Part shown: positions 1 to 10,799 of the stretch, piece by piece
Layout of the letters: each line of letters opens with the position of its first letter
Position numbering within the stretch: the stretch's first letter is position 1
Source of the DNA: Siphonodentalium dalli
Taxonomy: Eukaryota; Mollusca; Scaphopoda; Gadilida; Siphonodentaliidae
Assembly: GCA_032622095.1 (NCBI GenBank)
Contig: CP136065.1
Span: forward strand, 19,084,134 to 19,148,133
Length of the DNA stretch: 64,000 nucleotides
Reading direction: 5' to 3'
Program-made: the position numbers and the translations under genes
The notes under the pieces: generated by a model
Database searches by the model: none
What the model saw: only the letters and a program-made list of their open reading frames with translations
What the model was told of the DNA's origin: nothing

Positions 1-246
1 AAACTTTATTACCGGTAGCATTCAGATACATCGATTTTACGATAAATCTTGACCGGAAGTGAATTAATGGCTCGTTTGCTACCAGCGCAACACCAAGTAC
101 GTACTTGTACTACACACTGCTTGGCTGTATGTGGCTATGTCGATTCACCCTACACGCCGCTATGACGGCGAACTTGACAGCGTCGGAGCGTCATAGAGCC
201 AATCTCTGGTCTAGTACATGTGTTTTAAGTCAAGAATATCTTTTAA

Positions 247-625
247 CCCTTTACCCAACAAAGCGGCCAAAAACGCCCAAATAAAGCTTCAACAGCCTAA
301 AATATCTTCGGTCTGTCTCAATAACACCATACAAATATTGATATCATTGGAACCGGTTCGTTGACCACATTGTGATGGTTACAGTTATGCCCTGTGCCAA
401 TGCATTCTCTTATATATGCGAGTCGACCATAGGTCGCCTCGCATATATAAGAGAATGCATTGGCCTAAAAGAATTCTTACATTTTTTAACAATTTATATA
501 ATATTTTTCTACATTCTTTGACGATGTTAAGCCAATGCATTCTCTTATATATGCGAGGCGACCTATGGTCGACTCGCATATATAAGATAATGCATTGGCA
601 CAGGGACGTTCTGTTGGGTAAAGGG
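247..625 (+). mobile_element. Hairpin MITE, family A (TTAA, piggyBac-like ends), complete copy
   Basis: A non-autonomous element bounded by TTAA on both sides (243-246 and 626-629). Its termini are the inverted repeat CCCTTTACCCAACA. Family A has a long arm of about 130 bp at one end and a short arm of about 10 bp at the other; here the long arm is on the left. Two palindromes (about 396-464 and 531-599) flank an AT-rich spacer. Each has 26-bp outer stems (CCAATGCATTCTCTTATATA...), one internal mismatch and a CGACC-ATA-GGTCG tip. The right palindrome is the reverse complement of the left. The TTAA duplication and CCC-starting ends are typical of piggyBac transposons, so mobilisation by a piggyBac-type transposase is inferred. 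No ORF of the element looks coding. Confidence 0.88.
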
Positions 626-1004
626 TTAACTAACTGATACAGTCTCCGAAAACAGGATCCCTCGGGAGCCTTTATTTAGCGTAGGAATAGGGACATTAGA
701 CACGGCCTTTATTCAGAGGCGGTCCCTTTATTCAGAGGCGGTCCCTTTATTCAGAGGCGGCCCCTTTGTGCACCCCGCGCACATTTTGATAATTGTTTAA
801 GGATACTATAGGCTTATTCCAGAATCAAATAAGTCTAATACATAAATGTCAATATTTAGGTCCAATATGAATCTATTGGGATGGCATGGGCCACAGTGAA
901 AACACATTATAAAGAGCATACATCGTGTGATGCAACATGTCCTCTTGCAAATAGGTTCGTATTGGACTAAATATCCACATAGGTTCATATTGGACATTTG
1001 TTTT

Positions 1005-1110
1005 GAAATTTGGTTGAAATCGGTCCAGGGGTCTGAGAGAAAAAAAATCCGGACAGACAGACAGACATATCGACATATCCAACTCTTTTATAACGAACAA
1101 AGCCGGACGC
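1005..1110 (+). repeat. Dispersed repeat with GAAATCGGTCCAGGGGTCTG, first copy
   Basis: GGTTGAAATCGGTCCAGGGG is followed by a GACAGACAGACAGACA run. The same lead occurs at 40132. This phrase plus a short simple repeat is a widespread signature of RTE-type LINE or SINE 3' tails in invertebrates (family knowledge). Upstream, two similar stretches (TAGGTCCAATATGAA at 858 and AGGTTCATATTGGACA at 980) are inverted. Confidence 0.5.
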
Positions 1111-1403
1111 TGATTTTGTGACGTCACCAATTATTATTATCATATGGGACGCTGCTGTTTTGAATTTGGGCTAGCACTTTTGTAAATAAGTAATGCTTTA
1201 TTCTCAGCCAATTGGTAACATGGTACATGAGACAACATATAGTACACTATGTACAAATGAGAACGCTCCGGTCTAAATATTTGAAAACAATCAACACACA
1301 CCCAATATATTATCATACATTAAAAGCCACAGCGACCCTCGTGTGAGTGGTTTAGAGTTGATTCGTTAATTAAGCTACCGTATGGTCATATTATATGTAG
1401 ACA

Positions 1404-2200
1404 TGTCCAATAAGTAATCGCATCCTTTCATCGATTCCTGACATTACAGGCATTGCATTGGATTACACCGCTTGTTCCCAAAAAAGCTGGCCAATATATC
1501 GGGACTATAGGGCTGATTTATTTTTCAATTTGCCACCGAAATTGATGCAGAAAAAGTTTCTGTAGAATATTGAAGTCGTTAACGCATTCCATAATGGGAA
1601 GTGCGATTCTCACAAAAGTTACATCTTCGAAATTTCATAGCAATCGGACCAAATGCTTGGGAGATATACATGTATGTCGGTGTATTAGGGGAGAACTTAC
1701 TTTGTGTTTTGGTGCTCACAATAGCCAACGAGGTTACGCGGCGACAATGCTGTAGAGTCGTTCAACCATGTCGTGTCGAAACACCATTTGATCCGTATAT
1801 TTATGGCATTCGGAACCTTTCCCGCGATGACACTTTACGACCAGTAACATTCAGAGACATTGATTTATGCGTTATATCTTGACCGGAAGTGAATTAATGC
1901 GCTGGCGCGTTCTTTGTTCGCTATCAAAAATACACTCTCTTAGTGCAATGCCAAGTACATTGCCAGGATTTGCATAACGAATATCGTTTAATAATTCCAA
2001 TAACTATGCATGCGTATCCTTTCATATATATACTCCTGACATTACAGGCATTGCATTACATCACACCATTCGTCTCGGGGGAAAAAACTTGGCCGATATA
2101 TCGGGATCTAGGGGTGATTTATTTTCCAATTATCCATCGAAATTGATGCAGAAGATGTTTCTTTGGAGAATTGAAATCGTTAACGCATCCGATTAAAGGA
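1404..2200 (+). repeat. Diverged direct duplication (1404-1605 and 1997-2200)
   Basis: CTGACATTACAGGCATTGCA at both sites, then GCCAATATATCGGGA/GCCGATATATCGGGA, GAAATTGATGCAGAA and GTTAACGCATTCC/GTTAACGCATCCG, in the same order, about 593 bp apart. A third shared phrase, CTTGACCGGAAGTGAATTAA, occurs at 49 and 1879, so the whole 1-2200 stretch is built of one repeat family. Confidence 0.7.
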
Positions 2201-2359
2201 AGTGTATTCCCATCAATACTAGGTTTATTCCCGCGTTATGTTAGTGATGAGGCTGAAAGCTAGGACATTGACTCGCACACACGGTTATTCTGAGTTACTA
2301 ATGAATAAGCGCTGTGATGGAAGCGTCCATGCACGCTGTGGTTCGTGCATGTGTTATCT

Positions 2360-2847
2360 CAAACTCCATGCAGGGTTTACCTCCCTTGATGATTCGGTGA
2401 GACCGCTGTTACCGGCGACATTTTACCCACGTTTGGTGGACTTTGGCGATATTAAGATATATACTAAGCTAACATAGCAACATTCTGCCCTTGTTACGCA
2501 CGCAACATATCGTATACAATTTGTATAATTTCGTACCTTAAGTTTGGAAAGTCCCACTAGAACCAAAGAACTATATTGCGAAACGGTGTAATTTGGTTCT
2601 CCGATTATTTTATCAACACAAATGACTGAACGCACATGGACGACATTGTCACGACAACACGCATGGCAAGTCAAACACAAGAGTTCTAATTTGCTGCAAT
2701 TTTGACGAGTAGCTTGCGAAAATCGTCAACATAAATACCGCTCTGATTCTCCATTTTGTCATTAAGTTTTTAGTGCGGGCAATGTTTGGCTGGAAAACCC
2801 CACGCTAAATATAGAAACTACAGACTAGTACCCAGCCGGTGAAAGGA
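2360..2847 (-). repeat. Dispersed repeat, minus copy (pair with 22128-22592)
   Basis: It aligns in reverse with 22128-22592. Shared blocks include ATTAAGATATATACTAAGC, GACAATGTCGTCCATGTGCG, AAAATTACAGCAAATTAGAA (one change) and GTACCCAGCCGGTG against CACCGACTGGGTAC. Insertions and substitutions indicate age. No protein is conserved in either copy. Confidence 0.78.
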
Positions 2848-3390
2848 AGGAAAGGAAGTATGACTGGTGCGCTCTTGTAGAGAATGCCGTTATCCCCGTT
2901 TGGATCGGGATTTAATTTTCTTCGCATCCGGTCGGTTGTATTGAAAATAGACAGTTATACTGATTTACAGGGAACAAACATGTTCGTGGGACTTAAGTTC
3001 CACCAAACACCTTGTTAGAACTATAGTCCCACGGGCGTGATAAGCTTAATTTAGATATTCTTATGAAAGTGTCTTCGTCGCCTACATCTATAATTGTGTG
3101 TTCATGACACATGCCTATTCTATATTTGGAAGCAATAACCATAACTGTGTTAAGCCGCACAATATCATCGCGGTTTTTGATATGGACATTGTCACTATAA
3201 ACAACATAACAGTAAAACAGCCGACGGTGCCACTGTAACGGTGGCACGTGTGGATCCGACCAATCAATGATCAGCGTAATTAACGATGACGTATATCCAA
3301 TATAAAGAGAGCCAATCAGTCCAAGAAGTCTGTTCGTCGAGTTAAAATGTCAGAATTACATACTGTGCATTATCACAAAGGAACTGTGGT

Positions 3391-4116
3391 ATTAAAGATA
3401 CGGGCGGCGTTGGTGGTTTAATGCTGTTAAAATATTCACCTTCGTCAAAAACCGCCATAAACAGCAAGAGTAGTAAAATATAGACAGACCTTGTTCTTAT
3501 ACCAATCAGAAATATGGCATAAACAGTATGTTATTGTCAATTTGTTTCCTTTGTTATGAAAACAAAAGCAAAAAAACGTTACGTTACCTGGCTTTCGTTT
3601 GGATCCGGATATGGTAAACATAAAGAGCGCTATTTGTTACTGTTTTCCTGATATGGAAATAATAAAGAGCGTTTATATCATTTGTGTGTGATTAACCAAT
3701 AGAATTGCGCTGTGTTATGTAAACAGAAGCACAACTCATGTAATACGAGCAGGCTCTTCTTTACGTACACCATCGTACGTCTTGGCGACAATATACTATT
3801 TACGCGCTGATTATGTTTGGCATATGAACAGAACTATATATATTTTAATATTCCTTCTGTTGATGTCGGTTTGAACACACATGAATATTTCTGCAACGAA
3901 CGCCGCCCGTGCCTTTAAGTGAAGTTGTGTGAGTTCCGAGAGATATATTAAATTCCAAGCTGGGATTGATCTCTACCTGCAATACTTGTTTATTATTAAC
4001 ATTATAATCAATTGTATGCACAAACGTCTTTGCTTAGTCTCAGTTGACTGCAATACGGTATACATTTATATCATAATAACAAAGAGCAGACGCACTCAGT
4101 GTTTGTAATTATAGCT
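3391..4116 (+). mobile_element. Fold-back element A, left arm
   Basis: From about 3469 to 4116 this is the inverted copy of 5321-5971. The arms match over about 640 bp with scattered changes; landmark strings include GGATCCGGATATGGTAAACA and the CCGCCCGTGCCTTTAAG segment. The outer part (3391-3468, starting ATTAAAGATACGGGCGGCG) is absent from the right arm but is shared with 63762-64000 and, weakly, with 16884-16955. No ORF looks coding. Confidence 0.85.
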
Positions 4117-5320
4117 GTGGGTTGTACTTGAGATTTCCAGCAGACAAAATATTTTCACGAGGGGGTGAATCGAGCCCTTGTCGCCACGTCCCTGCGTATC
4201 ATAGATGGATATATTATCCGGGTTTAGGGTGCGAAAACTGAAAAATTAGGTTTCATAGTACTCGAACATTCTTTGTGATTGGAGATATTTGTAAATACAA
4301 AGAACACGTACTATTTGTGATTTATGTTTGAAAAAGGTTCATAGTATTGACCCCAGGGCCGAGTTTCATGACAGCAATCTATTACATAGTTGGGACATAA
4401 GGTCTTAAGTTCAAACTACAGTCAAGTGCGTTTCACGAACAATTATAGGTCTCAACTTAAGATGGTCGTAACTTTAAGTATTGAGTGAGGTGTCTTAAGA
4501 TAGTCTTAAAGTTAAGACCTAAGTTATGAACCGCCTTTGGTCCGTATAGATGGATGGGATCTAGTTCATGTATATTATTATAAATAAATTTAACTGAATA
4601 AAAAATCCAGTGAGACTGATTACTTGGCTGGATCTGTCATATTTTCAGAGTGTAGAACATGTAACTTGGCAAAAACGGTCTAGACCTGCTGACGTGCCGG
4701 AGTAAAAGGGTTGGTGTGGTAAACGGGGTTAGATTAGTTGGTTGATTATCTGAAGACTAAGTCAGTAGTGACAGCGCCACCTGCTATACTGGGGGCACAG
4801 CGAAGGTGCGTTGTATATCCACCCTGTTCAGTCATGTGGTCCTGCAATGTGTTATGATGCTAGTGGATCCTGCTAAATTGCCATGATGATGTTAGAGCAA
4901 ACGGATGCTGTCAACAAAAGGTATCGTTGCATTTTCGGTGTTCGGATTATCTGAACATATCCAGAAAAAGCCATTGTTCGTATACAAAATTGATAAACAT
5001 ATTTTGCAAAATATAGTTTTAATACTGGTTGTATTAGTTGTTGCAAATCGACTATGGATGTCAATTCGGATAAATGTTCTCGAATGTCCAATACAGGCGC
5101 CGGGTTCTTGAATGTTTCATACAGACTCCGAATTCTTGAATGTGTCATACAGGCGCCGGGTTCTTGAATGTTTCGTATAGGCGCCGGGTTCTTGAATGTG
5201 TCATACAGGCGCCGGGTTCTTGAATGTTTCATACAGGCGCCGGGTTCTTGAATGTTTCTTACAGGCGCCGGGTTCTTGAATGTTTCATACAGGCGCCGGG
5301 TTCTTGAATGTTTCAAACAA
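4115..5320 (+). repeat. Inverted repeat B, left arm, with 28-bp tandem array
   Basis: It begins CTGTGGGTTGTACTTGAGAT and is the inverted counterpart of 7351-8842. Landmarks shared in order are GGATAATATATCC, TACTCGAACATTC, the AAGTTAAGACC segment and GCTTTTTCTGGATATG. It ends in about eight units of a 28-bp repeat (5092-5320; core GCGCCGGGTTCTTGAATGTT). It lies exactly between arms A and A'. Confidence 0.88.
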
Positions 5321-5971
5321 GCTATAATTAAAGTACAAAACACTGAGTGCGTCTGCTCTTTGTTATTATGATATAAATGTATACCGTATTGCAGTCAACT
5401 GAGACTAAGCAAAGACGTTTGTGCATACAATTGATTATATTGTTAATAATAAACAAGTATTGCAGGTAGAGATCAATCCCAGCTTGGAATTTAATATATC
5501 TCTCGGAACTCACACAACTTCACTTAAAGGCACGGGCGGTGTTCGTTGCAGAAATATTCATGTGTGTTCAAACCGACATCAACAGAAGGAATATTAAAAT
5601 ATATATAGTTCTGTTCATATGCCAAACATAATCAGCGCGTAAATAGTATATTGTCGCCAAGACGTACGATGGTGTACGTAAAGAAGAGCCTGCTCGTATT
5701 ACACGAGTTGTGCTTCTGTTTACATAACACAGCGCAATTCTATTGGTTAATCACACACAAATGATATAAACGCTCTTTATTATTTCCATATCAGGAAAAC
5801 AGTAACAAATAGCGCTCTTTATGTTTACCATATCCGGATCCAAACAAAAGCCAGGTAACGTAACGTTTTTTTGCTTTTGTTTTCATAACAAAGGAAAAAA
5901 ATTGACAATAACATACTGTTTATGCCATATTTCTGATTGGTATAAAAACAATGTCTGTCTATATTTTACGT
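5321..5971 (-). mobile_element. Fold-back element A, right arm (A')
   Basis: Reverse complement of 3469-4116. It starts at CTATAATTAAAGTACAAAAC, pairing with GTTTGTAATTATAG on the left arm, and ends near TCTGTCTATATTTTAC. The two arms enclose exactly the 1.2-kb segment B. Strand is given relative to the left arm. Confidence 0.85.
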
Positions 5972-6084
5972 GGGGTCTTGTGTTGAAATCAATGGCAATC
6001 ACGTGGAATGATTGGTTTGCAATGTCACGTGACTCACGTCATGCATTCAATTCAACCTCTGCTTGGTCAGAACTGTCTCGTGGG

Positions 6085-6447
6085 ATCGGGATTTTTTTAC
6101 CCTGTGCCAATGTGCCATAGGTCGCCTCGCATATATAAGAGAATGCATTGGGCTAACAATTTTTTACCATTTTTGTTAAATAAATGTTTCTTACAATTTT
6201 TAGGACATAAAATAAAAAAAACATCCATTACCCTGCAGGGAGCCCCACACATATATAGAAGCATATAGAAGAGTGTTGTCTGCTCATGTTTGTCTGAGTC
6301 TCTGTATGGGAAATTATAAAATTGTTAAATAATACAAGAACAAATTATTAAAATTGTAAAAAATTGTTAGGCCAATGCATTCTCTTATATATGCGAGGCG
6401 ACCTATGGTCGACTCGCATATATAAGAGAATGCATTGGCACAGGGTA
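6085..6447 (+). mobile_element. Hairpin MITE, family B, outer arms eroded
   Basis: The left remnant reads GATCGGGATTTTTTTACCCTGTGCC; the TGTGACCCGCC terminus is not recognisable. The left palindrome lost most of its first stem (GCCAATGTGCCATAGGTCGCC). The spacer has the family B signature (CCCTGCAGGG, AGCCCCACAC). The right palindrome is intact (about 6372-6440) and followed by CACAGGGTAAAA. It sits inside the fold-back complex, between the 3' end of arm A' and arm B'. Confidence 0.75.
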
Positions 6448-6599
6448 AAATTATAAAGTTTATAAAGTTTGCTGTCATGGAATACTCCGGATTTTCGGAC
6501 CTATAAATATGATAAAGGATTTTCCGAATTTTCTGTAAACAGGTACACGTGATGGGATATAAATGTACTTTTTGTAGACCCAAGTAGATCTACTAACCG

Positions 6600-7115
6600 G
6601 AACGTGGTTGTAAATTGAGGATCTCTAATGAGTCGCAATTCTATAAGAAATTTGTTGACCGAGTGTTCTATAAATTCGATTCGAGTCGAGCTTTATCGAG
6701 GCTCCAATCAAATTTAAGGGCGAGGTTAATCAATTTTATCAAGATCATTTTATCACATAATCACATTTTAGCAAGGAAACGATATCGGAACGGCTAGTGT
6801 TAAAACATATTAATATTGATTTCCTTATCACAACCAAAGAGGAAATAAAGACACTTTCAAGAACAAATATAGCTCCATTTTAAAAGTGTCATGTTGACAA
6901 ACTTGTTCAACTATTCTTATCACCCATGCTTATCACATTCAACATTAAATAACCCAACACAAATCGAATATCATAATTATATTCTAACAAACATAGCAAC
7001 AAAGTTCCGACATTGACATCGACATCATTGCGCTAAGCTCTTACGCCACAGTGCGTGTCTCACTAAAATATGAGGCCAGGTTTAGGGGCTAAATTATGTG
7101 ATAAATATATTCTTC
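6600..7115 (+). repeat. Old repeat related to 31020-31345, with a weak hairpin
   Basis: GGATCTCTAATGAGT, CGATTCGAGTCGAG, ATCGAGGCTCCAATC and TAAATTATGTGATAAATATA occur in the same order as GGATCTCACATGAGT, CGATTTGAGCCGAG, ACCGAGGCTCAAAT and CAAATTATGTGATAAATGTA at 31020-31345. The central GAGTCGAGCTTTATCGAGGCTC can pair. It fits an old MITE; termini were not defined. Confidence 0.55.
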
Positions 7116-7350
7116 CATTGAGTATAGCTTTTGATCAAGCAAATAACCTCCAGTTGTAATTACCAGAATTACCACAGAAGGGGTATACCCCTGGTCCAGT
7201 GCTCCTGCTAATTTTTATGACATTGGTGTACATCTGAATTGCTGTGATGCTGCATGGTAGGGCATAATGATGCCGTTGCGAAAAAGTACCGTTACTATTT
7301 CTTAAGTTGTCATTTTCGCGGTGTTTGCATAATGCGAGAGATTTGACAAT

Positions 7351-8842
7351 AAACCCGGCGCCTGTATATATGAACCATTCAAGAACCCGGCGCATGTATG
7401 CAACATTCAAGAACCCGGCGCATGTATGAAACATTCGAGAACTCGGCGCCTGTATGAAACATCCAAGAACCCGGCGCATGTATGAAACATTCAAGAAACC
7501 GGCGCCTGTATAATACATCCAAGAACCCGGCGCCTGTATGAACCATTCAAGAATCCGTAGTCGGTATGAAACATTCGAGAACCCGGCGCCTGTATGAAAC
7601 ATTCAAGAACCCGGCGCCTGTATGAAACATTAAAGAATCCGGCGCCTATATGAAACATTCGAGAAACCGGCGCATGTATGACACATTCAAGAACCCGGCG
7701 CCTATATGAAACATTCAAGAACCCGGCGCCTGTATGACACATTCAAGAATTCGGAGTCTGTATGAAACATTCAAGAACCCGGCGCCTGTATTGGACATTC
7801 GATAACATTTATCCGAATGGACATCGATAGTCGATTTGCAACAACTAATACAACCAGTATTAAAACTATATTTTGCAAAATATGTTTATCAATTATTTAT
7901 ACGAACAATGGCTTTTTCTGGATATGTTCAGATAATCTGAACACCGAAAATGCAACGATACCTTTTGTTGACAGCATCCGTTTGCTATAACATCATCATG
8001 GCAATTTAGCAGGATCCACTAGCATCATAACACATTGCAGGACCACATGACTGAACAGGGGTGGATATACCACGCACCTTCGCTGTGCCCCCAGTATAGC
8101 AGGTGGCGCTGTCACTACTGACTTAGTCTTCAGTTAATCAACCAACTAATCTAACCCCCTTTACCACACCAACCCTTTTACTCCGGCGCGTCAGCAGGTC
8201 TAGACCGTTTTTGCCAAGTTACATGTTCTACACTCTGAAAATATGACAGATCCAGCCAAGTAATCAGTCTCACTCGATTTTTTATTCAGTTAAATTTATT
8301 TATAATAATATACATGAACTAGATCCCATCCATCTATACGGACCAAAGGCGGTTCATAACTTAGGTCTTAACTTTAAGACTATCTTAAGACACCTCACTC
8401 AATACTTAAAGTTAAGACCATCTTAAGTTGAGACCTATAATTGTTCGTGAAACGCACTTGACTGTAGTTTGAACTTAAGACCTTATGTCCCAACTATGTA
8501 ATAGATTGCTTTCATGAAACTGGGCCCTGGGGTCAATACTATGAAACTTTTTCTTTGTAAGAATCTACAATTGTTTGTAAGAAATAACAATTTATCATTC
8601 CGCCAGTACTATGAACCTACGATTACAAACATAAATCACAAATAGTACGTGTTCTTTGCATTTACAAATATCTCCAATCACAAAGAATGTTCGAGTACTA
8701 TGAAACATAATTTTTCAGTTTTCGCACCCTTAACCCGGATAATATATCCATCTATGATACGCAGGGACGTGGCGACAAGAGCTCGATTCACCCCCTCGTG
8801 AAAATATTTTGTCAGCTGGAAATCTCAAGTACAACCCACAGG
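7351..8842 (-). repeat. Inverted repeat B', right arm, with expanded 28-bp tandem array
   Basis: Reverse complement of 4115-5320, but longer for two reasons. The 28-bp array has about 16 units here (7351-7800) against about 8 on the left. There is also an insertion of roughly 80 bp around 8545-8620 (TTTGTAAGAATCTACAATTG and following). It ends CAAGTACAACCCACAG at 8842. The frames through the array give repetitive peptides only because 28 is not divisible by 3. Confidence 0.88.
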
Positions 8843-8859
8843 GACGTCGTGACAAGGGG

Positions 8860-9110
8860 GTTGGGTTATGTTTCTCGCCCCAAACATTTTATCAACACGT
8901 TCACCAGCTGGAAATTTGATACCTGAAACAACATGCATTGGAAATTTTACAACAACAATAGGTTGAACTTGTTCTGTTATTTTGTTTTTCCAACAATTTA
9001 TTAGGGGGTACGTGTTTGATTTAGACCAACATTTGCATATTTACCTCCTTTGGTCAAAAGTTTGGATTGAAATGGCCTATATTTAGAAATTGTCAAACCT
9101 TAGGGGGTGT
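8860..9110 (+). repeat. Old dispersed repeat family F, copy 1
   Basis: TGGAAATTTGATACCTGA, CAACAATAGGTTGAA and TTTGGTCAAAAGTTTGGAT occur in this order. The same order recurs at 34240-34690 (TGGAAATTTCATACCTGACA, CAACAATAGGTTGAA), 53170-53540 and 16040-16260. No termini or coding frame were defined. Confidence 0.6.
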
Positions 9111-9266
9111 CAGCTTGGATGTGAGGTAGCAGTATGTGTTCCTTGTAACTACTGAAATTACCCTATTTATTGAAAGTTACAACGTTAAGGAACTTGTCTA
9201 GAGTGCTAGAATGTCTATATAGGGTGTCAAACAGTTTGAAATTATAAAATGACCACCACTCCTATT

Positions 9267-9558
9267 GGTTTGGTTTGGTTTATTAGGGTTTATCGTCGTT
9301 CTAGCCGCTAGGCCACACACGACGTTGTCAATTTTACAGGTGGAGGAAAGACCACACAGAGGCTTGATTTCACCGAGAAATTGCCCCACTGCTTGTAGAA
9401 ACCACCGACCCCCGGAAATCAACTGACAAACTTGCCCAGATACACGATTCCGGTCACCCTCCCTATGGTGGGTTTCGAACCAGCTTCGTCAGCGCTGGAC
9501 GGCCTGTGACGGTGTAAAACACCTGGCACTCTACCGATTGGACCATGCACCGGGGCCC
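9267..9558 (-). mobile_element. tRNA-derived SINE
   Basis: On the minus strand from about 9558, GGTGCATGGTCCAATCGGTA (A-box-like) is followed about 50 bases later by GGTTCGAAACCC (B box), the internal RNA polymerase III promoter of a tRNA. A unique body follows (GTGTGGTCTTTCCTCCACCT) and a tail ending GATAAACCCTAATAAACCAA. Tails of this type are common in molluscan SINEs. Mobilisation by a LINE partner is known for SINEs; none is identified here. Confidence 0.75.
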
Positions 9559-9855
9559 CCACCATTCATATAACCGAGACCATTAGCACGTCCCTGCTTC
9601 GATACACCCCCCCCCCTGCCGATAAAATAGAGCCACGCTACTGCATCGATATGGCATGATAAGAGTAGCGGATCAGTTTGAAATCATAGGATGGTCACAA
9701 TATATATATAATGCTATACCTTCAAAATAATATTTTGTTTTCACAAACTGAATGGTTGTAAATTTGTAAAAACAATGATACCAAATTGGTTGTAGTACTC
9801 GTTATTAGATTGACTTGTACTTACATAAATACACAACACCTTACCTTACGTTACC

Positions 9856-10793
9856 TTACGTCTGTAGTGGACGCTGGCGGTCTGCCACTATATCCACCTC
9901 ACATTGTAATATTTCACCGTATTCGGCTGCATCTCTAGACATATTTGGGTTGTATGTTTGAAAATCAGTCACCAATTCCGCTTTATAGTTATATTTAATA
10001 TCCTGATTCTTCCAATGATGATCTAGTCTGTTTTTGAATTGGTTAATATCTTCAGCATACACCACTTCGTCTGGTAGATTGTTCCAAGTTGTGACCACTC
10101 TCTGGCTGAATGTATATTTTCTAACGTCATAGATCTTTCCTTGTACAATTTATAGTTGTGGCCTCTGGTCCGAGAATCGGTGTTTCTTGTAAGAATGTTA
10201 GATACTTCTGGATCGTAGCAGTTGAATATCTTAAAGCATTCGATCATATCACCTCGGTGGCTTCTGTACATCAGGGTTGGTATTTCCATTTTTCTTAGTC
10301 TATCTTCGTATCCCATATCTTTTAGTCCTGGTACTAATTTTGTTGCTCGCTTTTGAACTTTTTCCATTGGAACTGTGTGCTTTTTTAGATATGGTCTCCA
10401 AGCGGGTTGAGCATATTCGAGTAATGGTCTTACCAGTCCTTTATATAGTTTTGCCATTGTGGTATAATCTAAGTAGGTGAATGATCTTCTGATGGCTCCA
10501 AGAACACTGTTGGCTTTCTGTATTTTCTCGTTGATGTGGTCCTCAAATGATAGGTTTCTGTCTGTGGTTACTCCTATGTCCTTTTCTTTTTCCACCTGTT
10601 TTAATTTAGTTTCACTCCCATTCTTGTCTTTCAAGTTGTAATTTGGCTGAAACTCCTCTTTTCCCACATTCATGGCAACACATTTTTCTGGATGGAATCT
10701 TAGTAACCAGTTCTTTGACCACTTTTGGAGTTCATCAAGATCGCTTTGTAGTGTGTCCATATCATTTTTGTCTATTATCTCCTTAAAAAACAC
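9856..10793 (-). pseudogene. CR1-like non-LTR reverse transcriptase, C-terminal fragment, frameshifted
   Basis: A 5'-truncated LINE. The longest frame (10793-10023) begins FFKEIIDKND, just after where the catalytic FADD box would be. It continues LDELQKWSKNWLLRFHPEKC, KDIGVTTDRNLSF, KLYKGLVRPLLEYAQPAW, KRATKLVPGL and RGDMIECFKIF, the order seen in the thumb and C-terminus of CR1/jockey-type reverse transcriptases. Near 10095 the frame shifts; VTTWNNLPDEVVYAEDINQF continues in another frame to 9856. The 3' end carries a CCTTACGTTACCTTACG short repeat (9841-9861), typical of LINE tails. It is dead: no endonuclease, no catalytic aspartates. Confidence 0.9.
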
Positions 10794-10799
10794 ACGAAC

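Noticed and set aside
416-637. Recurrent short frames with MRVDHRSPRIYKRMHW or ILLYMRGDLWSTRIY, seen at every hairpin MITE, as a conserved peptide family
   Set aside because: They are translations of the palindrome on both strands. Conservation is at DNA level (both strands, all copies), the frames end in AT-rich spacer, and deletions of any size are tolerated.
4873-7742. Repeat proteins of 83-156 residues with EPGACMKHSRTRRLYETFKN-type units
   Set aside because: A 28-bp tandem array read in frame gives an 84-bp, 28-residue cycle by arithmetic. It is part of an inverted repeat and its copy number differs between arms.
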